A stretch of DNA of 64,000 bases, taken from assembly GCF_005887095.1 (NCBI RefSeq), contig NZ_PNCI01000003.1, forward strand, positions 1-64,000. Reading direction: 5' to 3'. The number at the start of each line of letters is the position of its first letter. Positions within the stretch are counted from its first letter, which is position 1. Shown here piece by piece: positions 54,601 through 63,744 of the stretch. The position numbers were made by a program, and so were the translations under genes. This DNA comes from Pseudoalteromonas rubra. Lineage in GTDB: Bacteria; Pseudomonadota; Gammaproteobacteria; Enterobacterales; Alteromonadaceae. The notes beneath the pieces were generated by a model that saw only the letters and a program-made list of their open reading frames with translations, searched no databases and was not told the DNA's origin.

Positions 54601-57600
54601 TTGCATGTTCAATCAAGGAAACAGCCGACGCTTCAAGTCGAACATGAGACAGGGTGTCCGGGTCAACCGAATAACTTAGCAATGAATAGTCGGTTTGCAG
54701 CTGGGCAACAGCCTGCGCTAGACGTGCCTTGTCTAACTGACCGCTGAGACGTAACACGCCCTGCACATGATAGGCTTGCGCACCTTGTTCTGACTTTAAA
54801 GCCAGCGCCAGCAATTGCTGCTGCGCGCCCGTTAACGGGAATTGCACAGGCTGCGTATCCGCAGGATCCGGCTTGCCAAAATAGCCTGCAGCTTTCAAGG
54901 CAAGTGCGCTGTCTTTAACGGTCTGGATAATGGTGTTCACATCCGCATCCGTATGGGCCGCCGACAAAAAGCAATTCCGCCCTTCCCAAATGAACACGCC
55001 ACGGTTGAGCATTTCATAGAAAAACACGTCCAGGTTCTGACTAAAACGGAAGCGGAACAAAGACGTAAAGTACTCGATTTGTATCGGAATATTCTGCGCC
55101 GTAAAAAAGGTATTAAGGGTATTGGCAAGATAGTCGGTCTTGCGACTGATTGCTTCCTGAAGCTGGGCCCCGTGTTGTTTTATCTCACTCAGTACCGCCT
55201 TGGCACTGGCCATGACCAGTGGGTGTTTGCAAAATGTGCCGGCAAAGAAAGTGGTATCGGCCTGCGGGTAAGACGCATCGCCATATTGCCAATGGCCACC
55301 ATCAATGCCATCCAGATAATCGTGACTACCGGCAACCACCCCAATCGGCAGCCCTCCACCGACAATCTTGCCATAGGTAGCCATGTCTGCCTGGATCCCC
55401 AACATCGCTTGCACCCCACCTGGATGCGCTCTGAATCCGGTGATCATCTCGTCAAAGATAAGTGCAATGCCCAGCTCTGTCGTCAGTGCCCTTAATGCAT
55501 GCAAAAATGCCCAGGGCTGATGGGCCGGATGACGGCTCTGTACGGGTTCAACCAATATTGCGGCAATGTCATCTGCCTGTGCTCTGATGGCATCCAGCGC
55601 AGCGTCAGCGCCATATTCCAGCACCAGATTATCACTAATTGCCCCAGTCCTGACCCCGCCGCACATAGGCTCTACCGAGTCACCACCGGGCACATTCTGT
55701 GCAAGCGTACCGTCATAATGGCCATGATAAGCCCCTTCAAACTGGACGATTTTGTTGCGACGGGTTTTATTGCGCGCCAGGCGCACGGCTGTCATCACCG
55801 CCTCAGTGCCTGAGTTACAGAAGGTAACTCGCTCAAGCCCGGTCAGCTCGCTTACCAGCTCGGCCACCTCGCAGGCCTGCGGACTTGCCAGCCCCAGTTG
55901 CAGGCCATCATCAATTTGTTGTGCCAGCGCCCGGGTAACAAACGCGGGCTTATGGCCAAACAGGTTGACCCCAAAGTCCATGGTAATATCAATATATTCA
56001 TTACCATCAATATCCCAGATGCGGCTACCTTCACAACGTTTTCCAAATACAGGATAAAGTAGCTCCTTACTGGACAGACGGAACCCGGCCGACGCTCGAC
56101 AGTCCGCCAGGTGCGCCCGATGTTCAGACACCAGGGTTTTTGATAAGGGCGTTTTAGTACAATAACTGTGTGTGAGTGAGGCCAGATGCCGCTGCACAGT
56201 TCTGCTGCTTGCAGCCGACGTTATCTGCTTCTGACCAAAGCCTGGAAGTATTCTGGCAGCACTGCCTGGTTGCGCGCTTTGAGACGAGGCTGGAGCGTGC
56301 GCCTTAATGGTCTGCTCTGCAGATAGTGTGGCAAGACGAGTGGTCGGGTTGGAAATAGCAAGGTTGTTCTGATGACCCCGTAACATCTCGAGTTGGCGGG
56401 CAGCAACGGCTTCAACGCTTTGCGCGGCAGTCGTATTAGACACAGACGCGGCGGCCTGCAGCTGCTCCCGGCAAATGTTTGCAACAAGCTCTGAAGAGAC
56501 ATTCAGCGCACCCTGTTCAACTGCCGCGGGACTTGCCACATCGCTATTTGGCTGAGGAAGCTCAGTGGTGACTACCACTGGCGCTGTCGCTGTCGCTTCG
56601 CACTGATAATCACTGTGTTCTATGATATATGCTACCAGTAACTCTACCGTACTAAGCTCTTCATAGAACTGGCGCACACTGAACTCCAGGCCAAACTCCC
56701 GCTCGTAGGTCCGTACCGCATTCATGATCATCAGTGAATCGACCCCCATCTCCAGCAAAGGGAGGTGAGTCTGTATATCACTGACGGGCATAGACAATAA
56801 TCGTGACAGGGTATTGAGCACAAAAGCCCGGATATCGTCATCTCGTGAGGTGACTGCAGCCCCTCCAACAGACGCTTCAAGGTCGGCGTTTTGTGCAGCG
56901 CTGCGCTGTGACGGGATATCCAGGATCCAGTAAGGGCTGCGATCGAACGGATATAAAGGTAAGGGGACTCTTGGCTGGGTGTTGTCACCATAGTGATGAG
57001 TCCAGTCTAGCTCTGTACCCAGTTCAAACAAACGTCCCTTAACTGCCAGTAAACGCGGTAAATCGGCGCCTTTATTGTGTAATACATGCAAAAACTCGCA
57101 CTGCTGTGCAGGGCGATTTTCCTGCAATAAACCGCACAGCACAGGTTTAGGGCCCAGCTCAAGGGCAATATAAGCCTCTGATTGAGACAAGTGAGCGATA
57201 CATGCAGCAAATTGCACCGGGGCACAGATCTGCTCAACCCAGTAGCTGGGGTCACACACCCTCAGCGCTTCTTGTTTGCCAGTCACAGAAGAGACAAAAG
57301 CAATAGCAGGCTGGCTATACCTGACCTGTGCCGCCACTTGCGCAAATTCACTGAGCATCGGCTGCATCAGTGGTGAATGAAATGCCCGTGCAGTATTAAT
57401 GTCTTTGTGACGCATGTTTTGCGCTTGCAGCGCCTTGCACAGGGTGTCCATTGCGGTGTTGTGGCCCGAAAACACCACGCCCGACTCACCATGATAAGCC
57501 GATACCGATATCTGACCGTCAATGCCAGCCACCAGCGCATCGGCCTGCTCACGGTCGCACCGCGCAGTCACCATACGGCCGTTGTCCGCAAGTGCATTCA

Positions 57601-60600
57601 TCAGCCGACCACGCGCTGAGATAAGCTTTATCGCATCGGCAAGTGAAAAAATCCCCGCAATACAGGCTGCCGCATATTCTCCAACACTGTGACTCACTAA
57701 TTGATCTGGTTGCAAGCCGGTGCTTTGCCACAATTTCGCCTGAGCATACTCAACGGCAAATAAGCAGACCTGCGTCCACTGGGTCTGGGCCAGGTATTCC
57801 TCATTGGGATCCTGATACAAAACAGTAATAAGCCTTGGCCCTAAAGTGTCCGCCAACAGGCGGTCACATTCATCAATGGCGTCACGAAACACAGGTTGCG
57901 TGTCGTACAGAGACTTACCCATATCTGGGTATTGCGCTCCCTGCCCGGTGAAAAGGAATATCAGCTCACGCCCTGGTGCCGACATTTGCCTTGCCAGTTC
58001 CGGGAGGTCTTGCACTGCTGTCAGTGCGGCTACCAGTGCTTCGCGACTCTCGCCCACAAAGGCATGACGCGCTTCTTTGTAATGGGGCTTTCTCGCAGTC
58101 TGGTGCACCAATGTATCGAACTCATTTGGGGTGGCTGCACTTAAAACATCCGCATAGCGGTGTGCAAGCTGAGTCAGGGAGTTGGCTGATTTTGCGGATA
58201 GTGGCAGCACGTATCCCGCATATTGCGATGCATCTTTATCGGCTTGTGCAACATATTCTGGCCGTTGCGCACAAATAACATGGGCATTGGTGCCACCAAA
58301 TCCAAACGAACTCACCGCTGCCAGTCTGGGCTTGTTCTCCTGCGAAGGCCATGTCTGAGACTGGGTGACAACCTCAACCGGCAGTTTTTGCCATGGAATA
58401 TGCGCATTCAGCTGCTCAGTATGTAATTGTGCAGGTAGCTGCGCTTTCTCAAGACACAACAGCGTTTTGATCAACCCCGCCAGACCTGCACCAGACTCCA
58501 GGTGGCCAATATTGGCCTTAGCAGAGCCCAGTAACAGGGGCTGGTTTGGCGCACGTCCTCCGCCATACACCTTGGCCAATGCCGATACTTCGATAGGATC
58601 GCCCAGCTCTGTGCCTGTACCGTGGGTTTCAATGTACTGGATATCCTCCGGAGCCACCGCCGCACGATGCAATGCTGATTTAATAACGCGCTGCTGCGAT
58701 ACACCATTGGGGGCGGTAATACCGTTGCTCCGACCATCCTGATTTACCGCACTGCCCTTGAGTACCCCGTAAATGGGATCTTTATCGGCCATTGCCTGTG
58801 CCAGAGGTTTTAATAAAACACACCCCACACCTTCGCTACGTACATAACCATCAGCAGCGCGAGAAAACGTTTTGCAACGACCATCTTCTGCCAGCATCTG
58901 CGCATTGTCACAAGCATCGGTGACCTCATTACTGAGGATCAGGTTGACGCCACATACCAGGGCCATGGGCATATCACCAACACGGAGCCCATTCAGAGCA
59001 TGGTGCAAAGCAACTAAGGAAGATGAACAGGCTGTATCTACCGAAAGACTCGGGCCTGTGAAGTTATAGGTATAAGACAAGCGATTGGCAGCAATACTCA
59101 GCGCCGTTCCAGTGCCAAGATAGGGATTACCCTGCTGCGCTTGGTTTGACATATTGAAGTAGTCATTCTGAGAAATGCCCACATATACACCAACGGGCTG
59201 ACCGGCCAATTCAGCAGGCATCATTCCGGCCGTCTGAATGGCATGGTAGCTGGTTTCAAGCAACAAACGATGCTGAGGGTCTATGTAATTGGCCTCTGCC
59301 GGTGAAATACCAAATAGTCCGGCATCAAACTGCTCAATGTCACTCAGGTAACCACCCAACCGGGTCTTGCTCAGTGCCGGGCATAAAGCCTGCCGCACGG
59401 CATCTGGTACACTGATGGCATCGCGCTTTTCTGTTAACAACTGCCAGTACCCATCAAGGTCTGCAGCCTGCGGGTAGCGACACGCCATACCAATTACAGC
59501 AACATCGGTATCACCTTCACTCTCGCCAGTCGAAGCACCACCTTGCGTATTGCTTTCTGAACTCTCTGAGTGCGCTGAATTGTACTCAGACGTAGTGTGA
59601 CTATCACAACTCAGGCGCTCACGTATCGATTCGAATTGACTTAAATGATGAGCCAGCTGAGCAATCGACGGATACTCATACAGTACCGTTGCTTCGAGCT
59701 CTATGTCATGTAGCTCCATCAGCTCGCCGGAAATCCGCACTGCCTTCATAGAGTCTACACCCAAAGATAAAAAGGTGGCGTCAATATCCAGGCTACCGGG
59801 TTGACGGTCGACTTCCAGTCCTACGACTTCCTGCAAAACTTTACGTAACGCAGCTTCGACGCCCGAATAATCAGTTACTTTGCTGTTATCTTGTGCCTCC
59901 TTTGGTTGCACTTGCGGCGCACGCGACCGCGCCAGTACATCGAAAGTATCGGCAAGATAGTGACGTTTATTTTCCTGTCGTTGAATTTTGCCGCTGGAGG
60001 TCTTCAGGATCCGCCCGGGCTTGATCAACACCACCTCATACGGGGTAATACCATGTTGCTCAGTGATCGCAGCCGTAATCGCTGCAAAGATCTCCTGCTC
60101 GTTCAGTTTGCGCACAGCGGTACGCTTAACCTGCTGCACAATCACCAGACGTTCCTCTCCTTGCTCTGATAAACAAGAAAACGCGGCGCCCCCGTTGTTG
60201 TCCATAGCGCCGTGGGCTTCTACCACAGTCAGCTCAATATCCTGGGGGTAGTAGTTTTTACCGCGGAAAATCATCACATCTTTAGCGCGCCCGGTTACAT
60301 AGAGTTCGTCCTGGTAGACGAACCCCAAATCACCCGTTCGCAAATAGGGCCCGTCATTGTCATCAGCAATACGCGCCTGAAAAATCTCCTTAGTAAGCTC
60401 GTCCTTGCGCCAGTAGCCCTGTGCAACGCTTGCACCTTTCACCCAAATTTCACCGGTATGGCCGTCTTCACAGCGTTGTTTTGTATTCAGGTCAACGATG
60501 GCCAATGTGTGGCCATGCCAGGTACCGCCGCATGACACCGCATAATAGGGTTGATTGTCTGTCTGAGTCGCTTCGGCTATATCAAGATCGTAAAACGTAG

Positions 60601-61693
60601 CACGGCTTGCGGACTGCGTATTTAACAACGACGCTTTGCCCTGATGCATGTCTTTACTATCAAGCGTAAGGACCGCTGGCGTAGTCAACAAACGCCCCCC
60701 GGTTGCAAACAAGGTGGTTTCAGCCATGCCGTAGCAGGGTGCCGTAGCCTCACGACGAAAGCCGCAACGTTTGAACTTCTGGTAAAAGCGTTCAAGGGTA
60801 CTGGCCCGAACCGGCTCGGCACCATTGAGTGCGCTTTGCCAATGCGATAAGTCTAAGTTTGCCAGTTCTTCTTCTTTGATTGTGTCTACACACAGGTCAT
60901 AGGCAAAATTGGGGGCACTGGAGGTAACGGCTTTGGTCTCACTCAGCAGCTTCAGCCAGCGCAGTGGTTTTTGTAAGAACGATGTCGGGTTCATTAGCGC
61001 GGCTGGTGCACCTATGTATATAGGGTGCAAAATACCGAAGATCAGTCCCATATCATGAAAATGTGGGAGCCAGCTTACAATGGGCGTCTGCGCACTGTGG
61101 CCGAAGGCTAGCTTCATCATTTCTTCGTTATCCATGATGTTGCCATGACTGACCATTACCCCCTTGGGACTCCCCGTCGAGCCAGAGGTATACTGCAAAA
61201 AAGCCAGGTCTTGTGGCGCAATCTGGATATCCTGCCAGGCCATGGGCTCGACCAGCTCAACCCCCTCACCATCGGTGGCAATGATAGACACATTGCTCAG
61301 ACTTTCCTCGGCTTCAAATAGCGGCTGTGCAATTTCATAGATCTTGCTGCTGGTCAGTGCCCCCGTTGCACCAGCGTCTTCAATAATGCTTCTCAGGCGG
61401 TCGGTATTTTGGTTCTTTTTTGGCGGGTATGCTGGTACGGCCACAATGCCAGCGTACAGACAGGCAAAAAACGCTTCTACAAATTCAAACCCTGAGTTGT
61501 ACAAGAGCAAAGCTCTGTCACCTTTTTCAAAGTAAGTCAGCAAGCGTGCCGCGATCCGTCTGGAATGTAGGTCGAGCTCTGCGTAGCTCAGGGAAACTGC
61601 CGGTTGATTGTCTTCGAAGAAATACTGATATGCAATGTCATCGCCACGTGTCCGGGCCAATGTCACTAATGTAGCCACTAAGTCGTTATTCAT
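51656..61693 (-). CDS. Hybrid PKS-NRPS 1: FAAL-ACP-KS-AT-ACP-aminotransferase-C-A-T
   Basis: About 3345 residues. Domains with rough positions: FAAL 1-590 (LQYTSGSTGSPKG, WLPHFHDMGLI); ACP about 610-690 (LGVDSMKA); KS 735-1160 (DTACSSS, ETHGTGT, NIGHLE); malonyl-type AT 1245-1520 (SHSVGEY where GHSxGE is usual; AFHSPLM); ACP 1620-1695 (MGVDSLM); GSA-type PLP aminotransferase 1850-2270 (Lys in YGKIVGGGLPIG); C 2290-2710 (HHVLYDG); A 2750-3240 with D-I-L-Q-W-G-M-I, Gly-like; T (GGNSV). This is the order of MycA/ItuA, except that the AT is built in. A free fatty acid is loaded, extended by malonate and aminated at the beta carbon, and the first residue added. The ATG at 61693 was preferred over a TTG 15 bases upstream. 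Confidence 0.96.
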   Translation of the reverse strand: MNNDLVATLVTLARTRGDDIAYQYFFEDNQPAVSLSYAELDLHSRRIAARLLTYFEKGDRALLLYNSGFEFVEAFFACLYAGIVAVPAYPPKKNQNTDRLRSIIEDAGATGALTSSKIYEIAQPLFEAEESLSNVSIIATDGEGVELVEPMAWQDIQIAPQDLAFLQYTSGSTGSPKGVMVSHGNIMDNEEMMKLAFGHSAQTPIVSWLPHFHDMGLIFGILHPIYIGAPAALMNPTSFLQKPLRWLKLLSETKAVTSSAPNFAYDLCVDTIKEEELANLDLSHWQSALNGAEPVRASTLERFYQKFKRCGFRREATAPCYGMAETTLFATGGRLLTTPAVLTLDSKDMHQGKASLLNTQSASRATFYDLDIAEATQTDNQPYYAVSCGGTWHGHTLAIVDLNTKQRCEDGHTGEIWVKGASVAQGYWRKDELTKEIFQARIADDNDGPYLRTGDLGFVYQDELYVTGRAKDVMIFRGKNYYPQDIELTVVEAHGAMDNNGGAAFSCLSEQGEERLVIVQQVKRTAVRKLNEQEIFAAITAAITEQHGITPYEVVLIKPGRILKTSSGKIQRQENKRHYLADTFDVLARSRAPQVQPKEAQDNSKVTDYSGVEAALRKVLQEVVGLEVDRQPGSLDIDATFLSLGVDSMKAVRISGELMELHDIELEATVLYEYPSIAQLAHHLSQFESIRERLSCDSHTTSEYNSAHSESSESNTQGGASTGESEGDTDVAVIGMACRYPQAADLDGYWQLLTEKRDAISVPDAVRQALCPALSKTRLGGYLSDIEQFDAGLFGISPAEANYIDPQHRLLLETSYHAIQTAGMMPAELAGQPVGVYVGISQNDYFNMSNQAQQGNPYLGTGTALSIAANRLSYTYNFTGPSLSVDTACSSSLVALHHALNGLRVGDMPMALVCGVNLILSNEVTDACDNAQMLAEDGRCKTFSRAADGYVRSEGVGCVLLKPLAQAMADKDPIYGVLKGSAVNQDGRSNGITAPNGVSQQRVIKSALHRAAVAPEDIQYIETHGTGTELGDPIEVSALAKVYGGGRAPNQPLLLGSAKANIGHLESGAGLAGLIKTLLCLEKAQLPAQLHTEQLNAHIPWQKLPVEVVTQSQTWPSQENKPRLAAVSSFGFGGTNAHVICAQRPEYVAQADKDASQYAGYVLPLSAKSANSLTQLAHRYADVLSAATPNEFDTLVHQTARKPHYKEARHAFVGESREALVAALTAVQDLPELARQMSAPGRELIFLFTGQGAQYPDMGKSLYDTQPVFRDAIDECDRLLADTLGPRLITVLYQDPNEEYLAQTQWTQVCLFAVEYAQAKLWQSTGLQPDQLVSHSVGEYAAACIAGIFSLADAIKLISARGRLMNALADNGRMVTARCDREQADALVAGIDGQISVSAYHGESGVVFSGHNTAMDTLCKALQAQNMRHKDINTARAFHSPLMQPMLSEFAQVAAQVRYSQPAIAFVSSVTGKQEALRVCDPSYWVEQICAPVQFAACIAHLSQSEAYIALELGPKPVLCGLLQENRPAQQCEFLHVLHNKGADLPRLLAVKGRLFELGTELDWTHHYGDNTQPRVPLPLYPFDRSPYWILDIPSQRSAAQNADLEASVGGAAVTSRDDDIRAFVLNTLSRLLSMPVSDIQTHLPLLEMGVDSLMIMNAVRTYEREFGLEFSVRQFYEELSTVELLVAYIIEHSDYQCEATATAPVVVTTELPQPNSDVASPAAVEQGALNVSSELVANICREQLQAAASVSNTTAAQSVEAVAARQLEMLRGHQNNLAISNPTTRLATLSAEQTIKAHAPASSQSAQPGSAARILPGFGQKQITSAASSRTVQRHLASLTHSYCTKTPLSKTLVSEHRAHLADCRASAGFRLSSKELLYPVFGKRCEGSRIWDIDGNEYIDITMDFGVNLFGHKPAFVTRALAQQIDDGLQLGLASPQACEVAELVSELTGLERVTFCNSGTEAVMTAVRLARNKTRRNKIVQFEGAYHGHYDGTLAQNVPGGDSVEPMCGGVRTGAISDNLVLEYGADAALDAIRAQADDIAAILVEPVQSRHPAHQPWAFLHALRALTTELGIALIFDEMITGFRAHPGGVQAMLGIQADMATYGKIVGGGLPIGVVAGSHDYLDGIDGGHWQYGDASYPQADTTFFAGTFCKHPLVMASAKAVLSEIKQHGAQLQEAISRKTDYLANTLNTFFTAQNIPIQIEYFTSLFRFRFSQNLDVFFYEMLNRGVFIWEGRNCFLSAAHTDADVNTIIQTVKDSALALKAAGYFGKPDPADTQPVQFPLTGAQQQLLALALKSEQGAQAYHVQGVLRLSGQLDKARLAQAVAQLQTDYSLLSYSVDPDTLSHVRLEASAVSLIEHANTEQSLQARLADVRYRTFEFGSEPLCRFDLLQDGPQAHVLSITAHHVLYDGLSLQQMMSRIAENYTCIGGDLTAPATVHFSNYVEGVAKYLSSTRYQQDKSYWLERLAQCEALALPTRPGAGKQESFTVEKQVLELGELPNIAALSKAQGCGQFATLLAIYALWLHKLTGQQHIAVGIPVSDRQLLSDAYDPDCLDQHLPGYCTNILPVVADFSGPLTVAALVKQLQNSLLEAFEHQHLPYSELTHEAVSLPETLFNLDKVQKLPEFDGLTVSNCTTDTRYGQYELSCNLLCINGQWTLELEYLSARYDNDMMAHYAQLLVRLFVDLQARQDCDKVSLLDSQMHAQLVTPISETLGQPLLLEALSARATQLPQNTALICAEQALCYEQLQEHVNQLANYLSGRGVGADSLVAIALPRRTELLVALLAVLKTGAAFLPLDLAFPQARLKEMLSDSQASCLLCDAMSEAALAIAHTDIDIVDLDVSQAEIAQCASDFDAQVITPQQRAYVIYTSGSTGKPKGVEISHGALANLLHTMARQPGLDQSDCLLSVTTIAFDIALLELFGPLMVGGTVLLASEQACSDPNALADLIEQHPVTVMQATPTLWQLLLSTCPNFAAGLTVWSGGEPLSSVLAAQLLSQAKALWNMYGPTETTIWSATGQIFHPEDITIGQPVANTSLYVLPENATYNAAVQPVGVWGELWIGGAGLANGYLARPELTQARFVVHQFDEHHTERLYRTGDRARRLADGRFELDGRLDHQVKLHGHRIELGEIEAQLRNVLGGADVRVFIKTTGQNQTALCAYCIEQGELAQHWTISTLRSALANQLPAYMLPEYLCWLGEWPTTANGKLDRNVLVVPDNNHQAQTELCEPANPVEGKLLAIYHELLNSEQLGTHHNFFECGGNSVLAMQLISRLNQHFAIRATVGDIFDNPSVVQLAVRIEDLVSSGAPAAPDGVARLSNIVSGRDISVAFDDQSMTEMDL

Positions 61694-62658
61694 GCCATAC
61701 CCATACAAGGTTTATTGAGTAAGTTCCTTTGATCAGAACATCTGACTCAATGACCCTGAGCAGGCAATACAACGCCGTGCCGCTATCGAGGCTGAGTACA
61801 GTTGTCCGATCCGTAAAATTGGAAAAAACCAATTAATTACATAAACACAATGACAAAGTATGACCTGTCTGATCACACCTAACCGCGAATGCGCAGTACA
61901 GGATCATTGTGGTTTTAAAGGTTAACTAACCGCTTAAAACCGCAAGCTATGCTAATCAACTACACCTTTTTGCCTGAAGGGCATAGAACTTTGATTATTC
62001 ATGAAAACAATCTAACTCTATTGTATTCAATCAGGCTAAAATATTCTGATAGTGTTAATCTAGCGGGACGACAACTGAACTAAAAATACCATTCCCTAAT
62101 GTTGTTTTTATCTTCTGCTGAGCCGTTTAAAAAATCGGCTTTCAGGTTCCTATTTAATGATTTACCTTTTGATGCTATCACAACGCACTAAAAAATAAAG
62201 CAAAATCAACCACAAATTTAACAAATATGTAACCATAATATTACCCATACACTGAGTTTAAGCAGCTGCAGTGCCAGAACTCATATGGCGTTGAACCGCA
62301 TAAAAATAGCGATAAGCAACCGTTCAGGGCATACGCCAAATGCTAACTCAGCAATTGACTGGGGTAAATTACAACGGCTTACGTACCGATTTAACCACCT
62401 AAACCTAGCTTGAACACTTTGGCCTAACCAAGCTGTCAGTGACACAAGCTGCTATTTTTCATGAAGTTTAGTCGCTCATTTGAAAAACGCACAGATATCT
62501 TGGGCACAGTGTATGACAATCGTTACATTCTAACTGAAAGTCGATAAAAGATGGCCGCAGCAAATTGCTGACTTTGTTGGTGCTGAATTTGCGCCGGATC
62601 AAATTATGACAGGTACAAATCACTATACTCATGGCAAACACCTATCAGGGAGAAGCAA
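61694..62658. other. Long regulatory region upstream of the lipopeptide synthases and adhP-like gene
   Basis: About 960 bases with no supported gene separate divergent units. It contains an inverted repeat at 61817-61834 (listed) and ACCTGT at 61863-61868, a possible lux box half-site without its partner. TATACT near 62627 is a -10-like element before the alcohol dehydrogenase gene. Long untranslated leaders are common before giant synthase genes. Confidence 0.5.
61817..61834. promoter_or_regulatory. Inverted repeat upstream of the first synthase
   Basis: AATTGG, six A, CCAATT. The perfect 6-bp arms lie 124 bp upstream of the NRPS 1 start in AT-rich DNA. A regulator site for the cluster is plausible; the match could also be chance in an AT-rich region. 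Confidence 0.35.
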
Positions 62659-63675
62659 ATGAAAGCCGCACTCGTCCATGCCTTTAAACAACCGTTAGAG
62701 ATCCAAACTGTCCCAAAACCCACTTTGACACCCGGCTCAGTACTGGTTGAAATTGCTGCATGTGGGGTTTGTCACACCGATCTGCATGCCTGCCACGGAG
62801 ACTGGCCAGTCAAACCAAAACTCCCTCTGATCCCAGGCCACGAAGGGGTTGGTACCGTAGTAGCAAAAGCAGACGATGTGACCCATCTTGAGCTTGGAGA
62901 CCGCGTCGGTGTGCCCTGGTTACACAGCGCCTGTGGTCACTGTGAGCATTGTCTTAAAGGGGACGAAAACCTTTGCCCTCAGCAACAAAACAGTGGTTAC
63001 TCTGTTGATGGGGGTTATGCGCAATTTACCAAAGCTGACGCTAATTATGTTGTTAAAATCCCCGATAATGTGCCTTTTGTCGAAGCTGCGCCCCTCTTTT
63101 GTGCCGGTGTCACTACCTATAAAGCACTCAAAGTGTCTGGTGCAAAACCTGGCGACTGGGTGTCCATTGTTGGCGCTGGCGGCTTGGGCCATCTGGCCAT
63201 TCAGTACGCGAAAGCCATGGGCCTGAATGTGGTAGCGGTAGACTGCGGTGAAGAGAAGCTTTCACTGGCACACACTTTAGGTGCAGACTTGGTTATCGAC
63301 TATACCAAAGAAGATCCCGCTGAAGCCATACAAACTCAGCTCGGTGGTGTTCAGGCTGTGGTCTGTACCGCAGTTTCTAAATCCGCCTTTACCTCGTCTT
63401 TTCACAGTGTTAAACGTGGCGGTGTCTGCGTGCTTGTTGGCCTGCCTCCAGAGGATATGCCAATTCCCATTTTTGAGACTGTACTCAAAGGGGTCAGTGT
63501 TGTAGGTAGCATTGTGGGCACACGCCAGGATCTGATCGAGTGTTTGCAATTTGCTGCGCAAGGAAAAGTTAAAGCCATTATTGAGACTCAACCGCTTGAA
63601 GCCATTAACGATGTATTTGATCAAATGCTAAATAGCGAAATCAATGGCCGAATAGTCCTGACGCTGGACAAATAG
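62659..63675 (+). CDS. adhP: Zinc-dependent alcohol dehydrogenase, AdhP type
   Basis: This 338-residue medium-chain dehydrogenase interconverts ethanol-like alcohols and aldehydes with NAD. Catalytic zinc ligands are in [15 protein letters not shown] and PGHEGVG. The structural zinc site is [15 protein letters not shown] with four Cys. The Rossmann motif is [18 protein letters not shown] near residue 170, with D at the end of strand 2 ([10 protein letters not shown]), typical of NAD preference. GGGAGAAGCAA precedes the ATG. The length matches AdhP. It is divergent from the synthases across a long intergenic region and is probably housekeeping, not part of the cluster. Confidence 0.93.
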   Translation: MKAALVHAFKQPLEIQTVPKPTLTPGSVLVEIAACGVCHTDLHACHGDWPVKPKLPLIPGHEGVGTVVAKADDVTHLELGDRVGVPWLHSACGHCEHCLKGDENLCPQQQNSGYSVDGGYAQFTKADANYVVKIPDNVPFVEAAPLFCAGVTTYKALKVSGAKPGDWVSIVGAGGLGHLAIQYAKAMGLNVVAVDCGEEKLSLAHTLGADLVIDYTKEDPAEAIQTQLGGVQAVVCTAVSKSAFTSSFHSVKRGGVCVLVGLPPEDMPIPIFETVLKGVSVVGSIVGTRQDLIECLQFAAQGKVKAIIETQPLEAINDVFDQMLNSEINGRIVLTLDK

Positions 63676-63680
63676 CCGCC

Positions 63681-63713
63681 AAATAAAAAAGGCGCAACTC
63701 AGGGCGTTGCGCC
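63681..63713 (-). terminator. Rho-independent terminator of the fasciclin-like gene
   Basis: An 8-bp stem GGCGCAAC/GTTGCGCC with a seven-base loop; read on the minus strand it is followed by a T-rich tract (six T, ATTT). On the plus strand it lies just after the adhP-like gene and may serve both. Confidence 0.8.
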
Positions 63714-63744
63714 AAACCTCATAGGAAAGAAGTGAGGAAGGGAA

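Noticed and set aside
54842-55495. Long open frame antisense to NRPS 1 (about 217 codons)
   Set aside because: It lies opposite the aminotransferase region of a certain gene, has no family likeness, and long antisense frames are common opposite GC-richer coding DNA.
51656-61693. Alterochromide-type cluster known from Pseudoalteromonas
   Set aside because: Alterochromides use an aryl polyene starter pathway and five residues; here a FAAL-KS-AT-aminotransferase starter and seven A domains are present.
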